A DNA stretch of 57,635 nucleotides from Desulfuromonas sp. (GTDB lineage: Bacteria > Desulfobacterota > Desulfuromonadia > Desulfuromonadales > Desulfuromonadaceae), in assembly GCA_028685815.1 (NCBI GenBank), contig JAQUDG010000002.1:1-57635 (forward strand), in the 5' to 3' direction. This document shows positions 36,476-45,183 of this stretch, piece after piece; position 1 is the first letter of the stretch; each line of letters opens with the position of its first letter. The notes under the pieces were generated by a model. It searched no databases and was not told the origin of the DNA. It was given only the letters and a program-made list of their open reading frames with translations. The position numbers were made by a program, and so were the translations under genes.

Positions 36476-36593
36476 AGTGTTTCTCCTGTTACGTTTAAGG
36501 TTAAGCGAGCAAAACCTGTGCTCATCACAGATTAATAAAGACCTCGAACCAATTGAAGTGAGCTGAACATGCCACACCGGCAAAGGAATAAAC

Positions 36594-36607
36594 TTGATTG
36601 ATATCAA
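36594..36607. promoter_or_regulatory. FNR/CRP-family operator upstream of hcp
   Basis: TTGATTGATATCAA is a perfect match to TTGAT-N4-ATCAA, the FNR/DNR consensus. HcpR of deltaproteobacteria recognises a related palindrome, so FNR-, DNR- or HcpR-type control is possible. It sits upstream of hcp only; the neighbouring permease gene lies on the same strand beyond it. Confidence 0.75.
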
Positions 36608-36711
36608 AAAAGGTAAAATATTAAAAGAAAGCCCACATCGCCTTTTTTCTCACTTGCGATGTAGGGGTAATTCATAAATCACAACTTATATGTTGTCCGC
36701 AAGTTTATCTT

Positions 36712-37488
36712 TCAGGGAACACCTTTGAGAAAAAACCCCAGCGCCATTAAACAACCCACGGCGACTATGAACCTACGCAGCACCGCTTGCGAAACACGGT
36801 AGGCTAGCGCCGCGCCTGCGTATCCACCCACCACCGCCATAATTCCGAGCAACAGCAGATGCCCTCCGGCTATGGCTCCGCCAACCGCGTAGACGCATAC
36901 CGCGACTGCGGTTAACAATGTAGAAATAACATTCTTCAGGCCGTTCATCCCGTGCAGATTTGTTTGCCCAAGGAGCCCCAACACTGCGAGGAGGATGATC
37001 CCCAACCCGCCATTGAAATAGCCACCGTACACGCAAACAGCAAACAACATCAACCCCGCAACAACACTGCCACAGAGCGGAACCGCAACCTGCGGCGCGG
37101 TTTGTTTTACGGAAATCTTGTTGCGACGTAAAAGCCTTGGGCCTACAACAAAAGCAGCCGTTGCAAGTAAAATCAGCCAGGGAATCAGGAGCGAGAAAAG
37201 CTGCTCACTGGTGCGGAGCAGAATAAACGCCCCAAGGGATCCACCGACGACAGAGATCAGCGCGATGCCGGCAAAATTCAACCCTGCAGGCAATTCAATA
37301 TCCCGCCGAAAGCGCCACGCACTCGCGATATACCCAGGCAGAAAAGCGGCGGTACCAGTAGCGTTGGCCGCCACCGGCGGCAATCCCACAAAAACCAGCA
37401 CCGGCAACGTGATGAAACTACCCCCACCAGCCACCGCATTCAACGCGCCACCGATAAACCCGGCTATCCCGATTAGCACCCAATCCAT
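36712..37488 (-). CDS. TSUP-family (TauE/SafE) membrane permease
   Basis: 258 residues from ATG 37488 (AGGAGA upstream). About eight membrane segments, with the family motifs GGALNAVAGGGSFITLPVL near the start and GGYFNGGLGIILLAVLG in the middle. TSUP proteins export sulfite, sulfoacetate or related anions. The specific substrate cannot be read from sequence. A longer start at 37563 would overlap the upstream gene and has no added family similarity. Confidence 0.88.
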   Translation of the reverse strand: MDWVLIGIAGFIGGALNAVAGGGSFITLPVLVFVGLPPVAANATGTAAFLPGYIASAWRFRRDIELPAGLNFAGIALISVVGGSLGAFILLRTSEQLFSLLIPWLILLATAAFVVGPRLLRRNKISVKQTAPQVAVPLCGSVVAGLMLFAVCVYGGYFNGGLGIILLAVLGLLGQTNLHGMNGLKNVISTLLTAVAVCVYAVGGAIAGGHLLLLGIMAVVGGYAGAALAYRVSQAVLRRFIVAVGCLMALGFFLKGVP

Positions 37489-37522
37489 CTCTGGCGAAAT
37501 TCTCCTGCTGTGTTGGCTAATC

Positions 37523-37969
37523 CTACCCTTGCTGCTGCATAAGCCAGCGGTGCAGCTCTGCATCGCTGAGTCCGGTGGCGCACAGCTCGTGCCAGGAGGC
37601 AGCGCAGCGATCCCAATAGTGTGGAGTCGCAGTCATAGCTGCTCCATACAGACCCGGATTGTCCAAGGTGTAGCGGCGCACAAACTCCACATCGTAAAAC
37701 ACAAAGCTGAACACACTGCGCACCTGCAGCAGATTCGCCACCTGGCGCACCGCAAAATCCGGCGCGCGCACCACATTAAGAAAGTGACGCAGCGCCTCGT
37801 CACCATCCAGGGTAAAATAGGCAGTGTTAGGGCTCGTCATCATGGTGTGCAGATGCGCCAGGGTACGCTGCTGCCAAGGCGGGATGGACTCGAACCAGAG
37901 CAGAAACTGGCGCTGCGGTTCTAGCTTGTGCGGACTCGGAGTCTTATTTTCTTCAGTGTGGCGCATCAA
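37523..37969 (-). CDS. Conserved-looking hypothetical protein
   Basis: 148 residues, predicted soluble, rich in aromatic residues and His/Trp (FLLWFESIPPWQQRTLAHLH, HYWDRCAASWHELC). No signal peptide or membrane segment. I do not recognise the family. It lies 34 bases upstream of the TSUP gene on the same strand and may be cotranscribed. The start could be 37969 or 37966; no strong SD is visible for either. Codon use looks normal for the region. Confidence 0.65.
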   Translation of the reverse strand: MMRHTEENKTPSPHKLEPQRQFLLWFESIPPWQQRTLAHLHTMMTSPNTAYFTLDGDEALRHFLNVVRAPDFAVRQVANLLQVRSVFSFVFYDVEFVRRYTLDNPGLYGAAMTATPHYWDRCAASWHELCATGLSDAELHRWLMQQQG

Positions 37970-38076
37970 ACCAGCATACCTATCTTACGGAAGGCAGGCA
38001 CAAGCTAGCCCGACAAAGAAATTCAGCAAGCACATCAAGACTCCTTGCCCTACATACGACAGCACCTGCACGCACC

Positions 38077-38859
38077 TTAAAAATTGAAGTTGAACAAATC
38101 GTCGTCAACCTTTTCGCCAAAGATTTTATCCACATCAGGCACTTCTGGCGTTGTTCCCTGCTGCTTAAGCGCGTCGCTGTACAGGCGCCCCAGATCCTGC
38201 AGATGCTGCATCGACAGCAACTGGCAGTACGCCAGTGGCAACACTCCAGCCTTACTCACCTCTTTATAGGCGTCATACTCAAGGGCATTAAGAGCCCTTT
38301 CATCCACACGGAACAACCCGTCAACCTGTTGCTCCTGCGTATCAAATTTCACCTTGATTGGCCAGGGCTGCAGCAGGTTATGTTTCTGTAATACCTTGCA
38401 CATCTCCAAGGTGCGCATTCGATCCTGGTTTATTTGCTGCAGAAATGAAAGAACCTCGCTCAAAGCCTTACTCGGCTCACCTTCAGGGGTAAAAAACGGC
38501 TCCCCTTCCGTATCTGACACCAAGTCGCTATCGGCATCAATACACAGCACCTGCTTGTTATCTTCGGTATCAGCGAGCACAAAAGGATAGCCGCGATAGG
38601 CCGCAGGGATATAGCGCCCGCGCCAGCTTCCATCAGCGTTCACGAGCATATTAACACCTGGCTTTAGACCCTGCACCGCGACTGGAAACGCCTGCCCATC
38701 TTTAAGGGCAAATCCAATGGGTAGAGATAGTTGCGCCTTAGGCAGCTCCTGCATCACCAGTGGCGCAATCGCATCACCGGCAGCAAAGCTGTAGCTAGAG
38801 TAACGGCGCCAGAGTTTTGCACCAAATTCTGTTTTTGTAATTGGTACGATCTTGGCCAT
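38077..38859 (-). CDS. SapC family protein
   Basis: 260 residues from ATG 38859 (GAGG upstream). The sequence follows the SapC family: an early FAAGDAIAPLVMQELPKAQL, PIGFALKDGQAFPVAVQGL, RGRYIPAAYRGYPFVLAD, and ILSFLQQINQDR-like helices. SapC was named from a Campylobacter S-layer locus, but its biochemical role is not established. A small DUF6447-like gene lies upstream on the same strand. Together with two glycosyltransferases it suggests a surface-polymer or protein-modification locus (inference). Confidence 0.82.
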   Translation of the reverse strand: MAKIVPITKTEFGAKLWRRYSSYSFAAGDAIAPLVMQELPKAQLSLPIGFALKDGQAFPVAVQGLKPGVNMLVNADGSWRGRYIPAAYRGYPFVLADTEDNKQVLCIDADSDLVSDTEGEPFFTPEGEPSKALSEVLSFLQQINQDRMRTLEMCKVLQKHNLLQPWPIKVKFDTQEQQVDGLFRVDERALNALEYDAYKEVSKAGVLPLAYCQLLSMQHLQDLGRLYSDALKQQGTTPEVPDVDKIFGEKVDDDLFNFNF

Positions 38860-38965
38860 AACAAACATCCTCAACAAGTTAGAGTAACAAAGCATCAAAG
38901 GAAAATCCTCACTACCATTATCACAGCAGCAAGGATTTCTTCACTAGCCTATGCGCAAGCGAGTC

Positions 38966-39163
38966 CTACTGCTTTTCTACCGGCAACTGCTCAGACAGCG
39001 AACGTGCGTAGGCATTGCGTGCCGTCTGTAGAATCGCCATTTCCTGTTTATTTTCGTTAATTTTCCGATCTACCGCACGCACAGACAGCAGATCGTTTTT
39101 GGCTTTATCTGACAAATCATCAAAAACATAGTCCTTACCATCAATTGTAACTTTTCCAGACAT
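38966..39163 (-). CDS. Small DUF6447-like protein
   Basis: 65 residues from ATG 39163 with AAAGGAG seven bases upstream; the longer frame starting at 39214 lacks an SD. Begins MSGKVTIDGKDYVFDDLSD and continues as one charged helix. Such short proteins typically accompany SapC-family genes. Function unknown. The family name is from memory of the N-terminal VTIDGKxY pattern, so moderate confidence. Confidence 0.7.
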   Translation of the reverse strand: MSGKVTIDGKDYVFDDLSDKAKNDLLSVRAVDRKINENKQEMAILQTARNAYARSLSEQLPVEKQ

Positions 39164-39371
39164 TGTTGCTCCTTTATAAGGGTTAAGTTTAAAAAACACT
39201 AATCTCGCTAGCACAAATACTCACCGAGGGCTAGACACCCTCCATGCGGGTACGCTCTGGACAAACAGGTTGCTAAGGTAATAGTTCAAGATGGGTTTTG
39301 CAAGGGCAGATTGAGAGAAACCGCGTCAATCGAAAGTACTCAAGCGCTCGTGTTATCCCTAGTCGCCCGCA

Positions 39372-40301
39372 CTAAAACAAACCCAACAGGCTGAATAAAA
39401 CAAGCAAAAACCGATCGCGCACCCGCCGCCGCAACTTGTTAATGTGCTGCACCACAGCCAATCTTCCGCGCCAACCCTGCGCCAGAAGCTCTGCCACCAG
39501 CGGATTATTCATCATGCCGCATGTCGCCGCAATCTGCTCCGCCTGACTCCGGTACCAGCCCGAACGCAATAGACGTAACCGTCGGAGCGCCCCTGCCACA
39601 CCGGAGTTCGCTCCAAGCTCGTTGCGCCCATGTTGGCGGTAGCGAATCAAGGAAATTGTGTCAATAAACCATTGATACCCGTGTGAACGGCAAAAGGCAT
39701 AAAATAACCAGTCGTGGGCGATAATTGTGTCCACCTCGGCCCTGTAGCGGTTTAAAAACTGCTGCAGGGCCAAAGCAAATTGCTGCTCAAAGACATAGGT
39801 GCAGCCGGGTCCAGCGGCCTCAAATAGAAAATCCAGCTCCTGCTGCGGCTGCGCTTTCTCAAGTTTTTTCTCGCGACCGCTGGGCCAGAATGCGGTCACA
39901 TCGCTGGAATATGCTTCCACACCATTTCGCTGTATAATTTCACAGGCGCGTGCAAGCTTCTTGGTATTCCAGCAATCATCCTGATCAGCTAAAGATATGA
40001 ATTCGAAAGAGTGTAGATTCACATCACAAATAAGGCGATAAAAGTTGCGCGCAGCACACCCAGAAGGGGCAAGTTCCGGAAGAATTTTTATTCTCGTATC
40101 TGTTTTAGCGCGTTCGTGTAGATATGCTGCAGTTCCGTCAGTGCTGGGGTCAATGCTGATAAACAGGGTGACCTCGACACCTCTTTGCGCCAAAATTGTG
40201 TCGAGCTGTTCAGCTATCCATCTTCTGCCGTTGTACGCTGCCAGCAGAACTGCAACCTTAGGCTGCCGCGCTACATCAGCATCAATCATCACAAGGCCCA
40301 T
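39372..40301 (-). CDS. Family 2 glycosyltransferase
   Basis: 309 residues. GT-A fold with VAVLLAAYNGRRWIAEQLDTIL at the nucleotide-binding start and the metal-binding acidic cluster SLADQDDCWNTKKL. These resemble the rhamnosyl- and galactosyltransferases that build O-antigen or other polysaccharide. It overlaps the end of the upstream glycosyltransferase gene by 20 bases (8 if the Met at 40289 is the start). Tandem duplication is likely, as the two proteins align throughout. Confidence 0.88.
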   Translation of the reverse strand: MGLVMIDADVARQPKVAVLLAAYNGRRWIAEQLDTILAQRGVEVTLFISIDPSTDGTAAYLHERAKTDTRIKILPELAPSGCAARNFYRLICDVNLHSFEFISLADQDDCWNTKKLARACEIIQRNGVEAYSSDVTAFWPSGREKKLEKAQPQQELDFLFEAAGPGCTYVFEQQFALALQQFLNRYRAEVDTIIAHDWLFYAFCRSHGYQWFIDTISLIRYRQHGRNELGANSGVAGALRRLRLLRSGWYRSQAEQIAATCGMMNNPLVAELLAQGWRGRLAVVQHINKLRRRVRDRFLLVLFSLLGLF

Positions 40302-41277
40302 CAGGCAGCGGCGGAAAAAACATCAAAACAAATAAGGCCAAATTGCGCAGGCTGCTATTTTTGCGGATGGTGCCATTGAGTACCAACCATAACCGTGTTC
40401 TCAATGACTTGGAGGGTAAATCTTTAAGAGCTAGCAGCGTAGGTATATCTGCGCTGCTCAGGTTGTCGATTCCAAAGGTGGCGTAAAAAACCCGAGCCTG
40501 CGCTGAAATAGCGCTCAAGTTTGTGCGCGCGCGGTGTACAATACCCTTAACTCCAAGGTGACACAAGTTGCGGAAACGCGGAGCACCAACCTGATTAGAC
40601 CCATGCTGGCGATACAGAAGCAAGGCTTCCTCAATATAGAAAACCTGCCCAAACGCCTTCGCGGTCAAAAGCAACCACCAATCGTGCATTGCGGCAGCAG
40701 AAGGAAAAGGGAGAGCTTTATGGAGTAAAGGCCGGTTTAAAATCATTGAACATCCTGGGGCTATATTCTGACATAGTAGCTGGCGGAGATGCTGCGCCCA
40801 CTCCGGTTTAAGCGCTTGATGATGCCAAAACGATGTATCCAACAGATTCAATTCCGCATCAACCACCGCAAGATCGGAAAATCCCAACACAGGCGTTGTC
40901 TCCCCATGCACAGACTCCGCCTGCCGCAACGCGCAAAACAACTCATCCAGTTTGGCTGAATTCCACACATCATCTTGGTCACTAAGGACAATATAGGGGG
41001 CAACAGTCTGCAACAGGCCAAAAGCAAAATTCTGCATCACCCCTCGTCTCGCTCCGCTATTCGCGATAACCACCATGCGTGCATCAGCCTGCGCCAGTTC
41101 ATGCAAAATCTGCAGCGTTGAATCTTCCGAAGCATCATCCACAACAATGAGTTTGCGCACAAGCTCAGCATATCTAGCGCACTCTTGCATAGACTGAATC
41201 TGTGCGCGGATATAAGTCGCGCCGTTGCAGCTGGCCAGCACTATATCAATAGTGGGACTCTGTTCACATTCTGCCAT
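40282..41277 (-). CDS. Family 2 glycosyltransferase
   Basis: 331 residues from the Met before AECEQSPTIDIVLASCNG; an open frame runs further upstream without SD or family similarity. Motifs: VLASCNGATYIRAQIQSM, the acidic cluster VLSDQDDVWNSAKL and MHDWWLLLTAKAFG. It probably works with the neighbouring paralogue on the same glycan. A decayed third relative lies at 42.9-43.4 kb on the far side of the phosphoesterase gene. Confidence 0.87.
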   Translation of the reverse strand: MAECEQSPTIDIVLASCNGATYIRAQIQSMQECARYAELVRKLIVVDDASEDSTLQILHELAQADARMVVIANSGARRGVMQNFAFGLLQTVAPYIVLSDQDDVWNSAKLDELFCALRQAESVHGETTPVLGFSDLAVVDAELNLLDTSFWHHQALKPEWAQHLRQLLCQNIAPGCSMILNRPLLHKALPFPSAAAMHDWWLLLTAKAFGQVFYIEEALLLYRQHGSNQVGAPRFRNLCHLGVKGIVHRARTNLSAISAQARVFYATFGIDNLSSADIPTLLALKDLPSKSLRTRLWLVLNGTIRKNSSLRNLALFVLMFFPPLPDGPCDD

Positions 41278-41451
41278 GAAAATCATTGCCTTAATACTGA
41301 TGCGAACGAGGATATTCTTATCAGGATGGTATTGATGAAGACCGCAGCACACCCTTGCGACGTGCTCTATTGCGGAAACGCTCCAGACCCAGATTTCGAT
41401 TGGAATCGTACCGCAGACAAGGGCAACCCTCAACCGCCAAAGACACACATC

Positions 41452-42804
41452 TTAAGGTAAAGGCTCAAGTATCTGGGTCAAGTTATTATCCTGCGGTGGC
41501 AAATCCTGCCACAGAGTGAATAGGACTGCACCCATAGCAACTTCGCCCATGTCTCCACTGCTGGTGAGCTTTGCGATAGTGGCTAAGGTGCTAATAGACA
41601 TCCTTTGATCGCCATAGAAGAAAGCGTTGACCGCCTCACGCAACAAAGGGGCGAATTGTTCGATTTGCTGCACGGTCAGACCAAACATGGCGGTTCCCAC
41701 CTGTGCAAATATGGCATCGATGCTTGCGTTCGAAAACACGCGCGAAAATTGCTCAAAATCAGCGGGATTTTCTAAGTGATCAAAGGCAGGCAAACTCTCG
41801 ATATAGCGGGTTTCTATTGCCATTTCATGCGATACGGCATCAAGAGTTACCATCCGATACGGGTTCGGCCATGCACTCGGAGAACCCGTTTGCACATCAA
41901 CAATAAACCCGCCCCTGGGTAAATCTCTACGGGTTGTTTTTTGCGCATGAAAATGTCCGGTAAACACCAGATTCAAACCCTCATCGGCCAATTGCTGACC
42001 CACATTTTGCCAATCTCCAAGCATGAACTCGGGCAGATATTCACCCAAACCTATGGCGTGCTCATTCAGAGAATGATGCATCATCGCTAGCACTTGCTTG
42101 CCGTTTTCGCGCGCCAGCGCCAAATGCTCTTTCAGCCACTCCAACGTGTTTTCATTTATTTTTCCACTAACGATTGGATAAGTATCGTTTTCGGCATAGC
42201 GACAAGAGTCGATCCCGAAGAGCCAATATCCCGGAACGGGCTCGGCAACGTAGCTTAAGGAGTGAGGATCGCGCGCAATAGCCTGCCGATACCCAAAGGG
42301 GGCATACATAACGGCAAAATCACTGGCGCTGATGCTCTCCACAGGCTCTCGACCTGCCTGCGTGTATCCAGAAGCATCCGGATTTTCGATATCATGATTA
42401 CCGGGAACGACGAACACTTCGATACCAGCAGCCTCAAGGGCATGCAGATGCTCTACCATCAACAAGTGACTGTTTAGCTCACCATCCCGGGTAAGATCGC
42501 CTGGAATCAACAAAAATTGCGGGCGCGGCGAGCTGTGGATAAGCAATTCACTCATCTGGACGAAAATTGCGGAACTTTCCCCCATTAACGTCCGGTCGGT
42601 TTTCTGCGCGATAACATACGCATCGCCGCTTGTACCCAGCGCCGCATCGTAAATATGCGTATCACTGGTTACCGCAAAAAACGCTGGCTCTTGTGCGGTG
42701 GCAGTGTCGTCATGATGGCTGCTACCGCTACCACACGAAGACAAACATGGTACAAAAAAAAGTAAAAAAGCAGCAAATATCCAATAATTTTTTTTCTTTA
42801 CCAT
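41452..42804 (-). CDS. Metallophosphoesterase lipoprotein (calcineurin-like)
   Basis: 450 residues. An N-terminal lipoprotein signal with lipobox LSSC (Cys24), then a full calcineurin-like metal site: SDTH, PGDLTRDGE, VPGNHDIE, MMHHSLNE and GHFHAQ. Therefore an envelope-anchored phosphohydrolase with a two-metal centre. The C-terminal helical part (about 340-450) is not assigned. Lies between glycosyltransferase genes and a decayed copy of them. Substrate unknown. SD: AAGGAGATG region before ATG 42804. Confidence 0.9.
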   Translation of the reverse strand: MVKKKNYWIFAAFLLFFVPCLSSCGSGSSHHDDTATAQEPAFFAVTSDTHIYDAALGTSGDAYVIAQKTDRTLMGESSAIFVQMSELLIHSSPRPQFLLIPGDLTRDGELNSHLLMVEHLHALEAAGIEVFVVPGNHDIENPDASGYTQAGREPVESISASDFAVMYAPFGYRQAIARDPHSLSYVAEPVPGYWLFGIDSCRYAENDTYPIVSGKINENTLEWLKEHLALARENGKQVLAMMHHSLNEHAIGLGEYLPEFMLGDWQNVGQQLADEGLNLVFTGHFHAQKTTRRDLPRGGFIVDVQTGSPSAWPNPYRMVTLDAVSHEMAIETRYIESLPAFDHLENPADFEQFSRVFSNASIDAIFAQVGTAMFGLTVQQIEQFAPLLREAVNAFFYGDQRMSISTLATIAKLTSSGDMGEVAMGAVLFTLWQDLPPQDNNLTQILEPLP

Positions 42805-42889
42805 TACTTAACATCTCCTTAGTAGAGGCGTATCGTGTGCACCCTCGCCACTGGCTAAAAACCACACAATACATCTCATAACTCCCGTC

Positions 42890-43420
42890 AGCTACGCTGG
42901 CAAGAGCAGACAAAGAAGTTTGTCTCTATTACCCATCGATACCCGTGAGAGAGACAGAAAGCAAAGGTGGGGAAACACCTTAAAACAAGCAGGGCCAGGT
43001 AGCATAGTCCGTTATTTTTGCGGATGGTACCATTAAGCACCAACCAGAGGCGCACCCAATGACTTGGAGGGCAAAGCCTGCAACGCTGTTGCATCTGCGT
43101 CACTCAGGTTATCGATTCATAAGGGAACGTAAAGAGCCCGTGCCTGCGCCGAAGCAGCGTACAGATTTATCCATGCGCGCTACAAAGTACCCTGTACCCC
43201 AAACTTGAGAAAGTTGCGTGGGCGCTGAGCCCAACCTCCATCCGCGAGTCAACCTGTGCTAGTCCATGCAGAATATGACAGGAATTCTTTACAGAAAATA
43301 CGTTGATGTCGACTGCCACGAGTGCGATCTCACTGCACAACCATTGACAGGCTTTCCAAACCACTGATTTAAGCGTACAGCAGATGGAGGCTATTCTCAA
43401 CTAGCAAAGAGCGCGTATTG
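42890..43420 (-). pseudogene. Decayed family 2 glycosyltransferase pair
   Basis: Two short stretches in different frames match the intact glycosyltransferases at 39.4-41.3 kb. One (about 43215-43300) resembles LQILHELAQADARM; another (about 42965-43070) resembles LWLVLNGTIRKNSSLRNLALFVLMFFPP; and just after it a piece resembles FCRSHGYQWFIDT from the other gene. The order is that of the tandem pair with large internal deletions. So a second copy of the pair existed and collapsed. No full frame remains. The interval 43420-43634 shows no gene. Confidence 0.72.
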
Positions 43421-43634
43421 ATTGAGTTTTATAAGACTATTTAGAGGAATGGCTATTGAGGATGGCAAAACAGAGGCGCAATTGTTCAAAAATAGCAGTC
43501 TTTTGTTGACTGCCACTAAGCAAGCACTAACTCGACTCCAGCACCATACCCTTTTAAAGTTCTTCGAATAAAAGTGGTGCTACACAAAAGATGCGTCACT
43601 TTTTCAGGTTGGGTCCTCCGACAAAAGTTAGAAT

Positions 43635-43674
43635 AACGGCAGTTTCCCGCGCCATGGCGCGGGAAACTGCCGTT
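43635..43674. terminator. 40-base perfect palindrome, probable terminator
   Basis: Bases 43635-43654 are the exact reverse complement of 43655-43674, with GGCGCGGGAAACTGCCG arms meeting at CCATGG without a loop. It lies 31 bases past the stop of the Cys-repeat protein gene on the minus strand and is followed there by a moderately U-rich stretch (TTATTCTAACTTTTG). Confidence 0.72.
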
Positions 43675-43705
43675 CAAAACAAAATTCCTATTCCGAACTT
43701 CGACG

Positions 43706-45163
43706 TCAGAACTCGTAAAGGATCCAATATTCGTGATTGGTCATATGCTTAGCTCCTGAGACAATGGGCACACCATTTTCGTAGACCGATGCGGTCACAT
43801 TTGTCCCTCCGTTTCCGTGATCCGAATAGTAATAAACATAAATCTTGTATTGACCGGGACCCGGCAGACTATCGATAGTAATATTTTCAGGGCCATAGCC
43901 GTTAGTATCATCCACATCTAGGCGAGGAGAAGTCTCTGGACTACCCCAGTTAGGCGCTTTATTGCTATAATAGCATTCATTTCCACCACTCCAGGAGAAA
44001 TGAAGGTCCACGTCGGTATCATCCTTATCCCAAGAGATACGAATATGGTAACGGTTATTGCTCGCATTACTTATGACAGTAATCGGCGCACTTGTGTAGG
44101 TTTCACCTGTAGATGTCGTAAGGGTCGCGGCAATCTGATTCTCCCCCGTTACCAGAACTGCTGTCGTACTGAAAGAGTCCCCCGTAAAAGGAGCATGTTG
44201 AAAGCCTCCGTTAACAAAGAAGCCCGTCGATGAAATACTGACGCCAGGACTAACTGTGTAGCTGGCGGTCACCTCGATCCTGTTGTCAGTGGTTTCAATT
44301 CCGCTGACTGGTGTAGCTATATTAACGGTGGCAAGATCAAACTCTGGCTCCGCGGCACACCTGTTATTATACCAGAACGCGTCAGCATTAAGGCAGTCGC
44401 TCTCGTTTACACACAACTCGGGACGACCCGAATAGCAATCCTCGTGCGACTGATTACATTTACCGTCGTACCAGTGACCACCAACGGCGGTACAAGCGGA
44501 CTCAGTAAAACAAAGATTTAAACTTGTAGCTGTACAACTAAGGAATTCCTCATTGCATCGATTATTGTACCAAGCCCCACCTACGCCGGCACAAGCAGCC
44601 TCGGTCAGACAACGAGACAAGTCATATTCACTGCAGCCGGGTTCAGGGAAAATTCTGCATGAATTATTTGAATGCCAGTAGCCACCTGCGCCGACGCAGC
44701 TACTCCGACCGGTACAATTGTACAGACTGTGAGGTGTACATACTGGTGGTGGTTGTTGACGAATATCTGCCGGCAGCGGTCTAGATGCCGTTGGCGGCGG
44801 ACTAGCGCCCCCACTGGTTTCACTCATGCCGTAGTCGACTATTTTATCAATTATAACTCCCCCGACAGTACTAGCGACTGTATCCGCGCCAATATTACCA
44901 TCAGGTAAAGCACTGTTTAAAAATTGTGCAGCAGCACCACCAACCCTAGCGACATCAGAAAAAGCTGTACGGGCGCGCTCAAATTCTTCATCTGTAATAG
45001 CTTCGCCATTGTTGACCTTATCCGCGACGTTTTCGATGTCAGCGCGTCGATGCTCCATATACCGTCCAGTTGTATACAGGACAGGGGCACCAATAGCCAA
45101 GATAACCACCACCAACGCTATAATCGCACCACATTGGTTTTTTAATGGTTTTAAAAAAGACAT
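43706..45163 (-). CDS. Membrane-anchored protein with four Cys repeats and a YfaP-like domain
   Basis: 485 residues from ATG 45163 behind AGGAGG. Membrane segment 13-33, a Pro-rich linker (about 115-140), then four units with the same cysteine spacing C-x7-C-x5-C-x11/12-C (142-169, 177-203, 210-236, 243-269), each with an AGG/VGG-x-W-Y-x-N core. A beta-rich Ig-like region (about 275-375) and a domain with WDKDDTDVDLHFSW (about 380-485), similar to the DUF2135/YfaP type, follow. Probably an exported, disulfide-bonded surface protein. First identified function: none. It is downstream of and cotranscribed with the next gene (20 bases). Confidence 0.8.
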   Translation of the reverse strand: MSFLKPLKNQCGAIIALVVVILAIGAPVLYTTGRYMEHRRADIENVADKVNNGEAITDEEFERARTAFSDVARVGGAAAQFLNSALPDGNIGADTVASTVGGVIIDKIVDYGMSETSGGASPPPTASRPLPADIRQQPPPVCTPHSLYNCTGRSSCVGAGGYWHSNNSCRIFPEPGCSEYDLSRCLTEAACAGVGGAWYNNRCNEEFLSCTATSLNLCFTESACTAVGGHWYDGKCNQSHEDCYSGRPELCVNESDCLNADAFWYNNRCAAEPEFDLATVNIATPVSGIETTDNRIEVTASYTVSPGVSISSTGFFVNGGFQHAPFTGDSFSTTAVLVTGENQIAATLTTSTGETYTSAPITVISNASNNRYHIRISWDKDDTDVDLHFSWSGGNECYYSNKAPNWGSPETSPRLDVDDTNGYGPENITIDSLPGPGQYKIYVYYYSDHGNGGTNVTASVYENGVPIVSGAKHMTNHEYWILYEF

Positions 45164-45183
45164 AACCAGCCTCCTTCTTAGTC

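Noticed and set aside
35279-36535. Long open frame antisense to hcp (418 codons)
   Set aside because: Hcp on the other strand has full family motifs and an SD. The antisense frame has no known motif and arises from codon bias.
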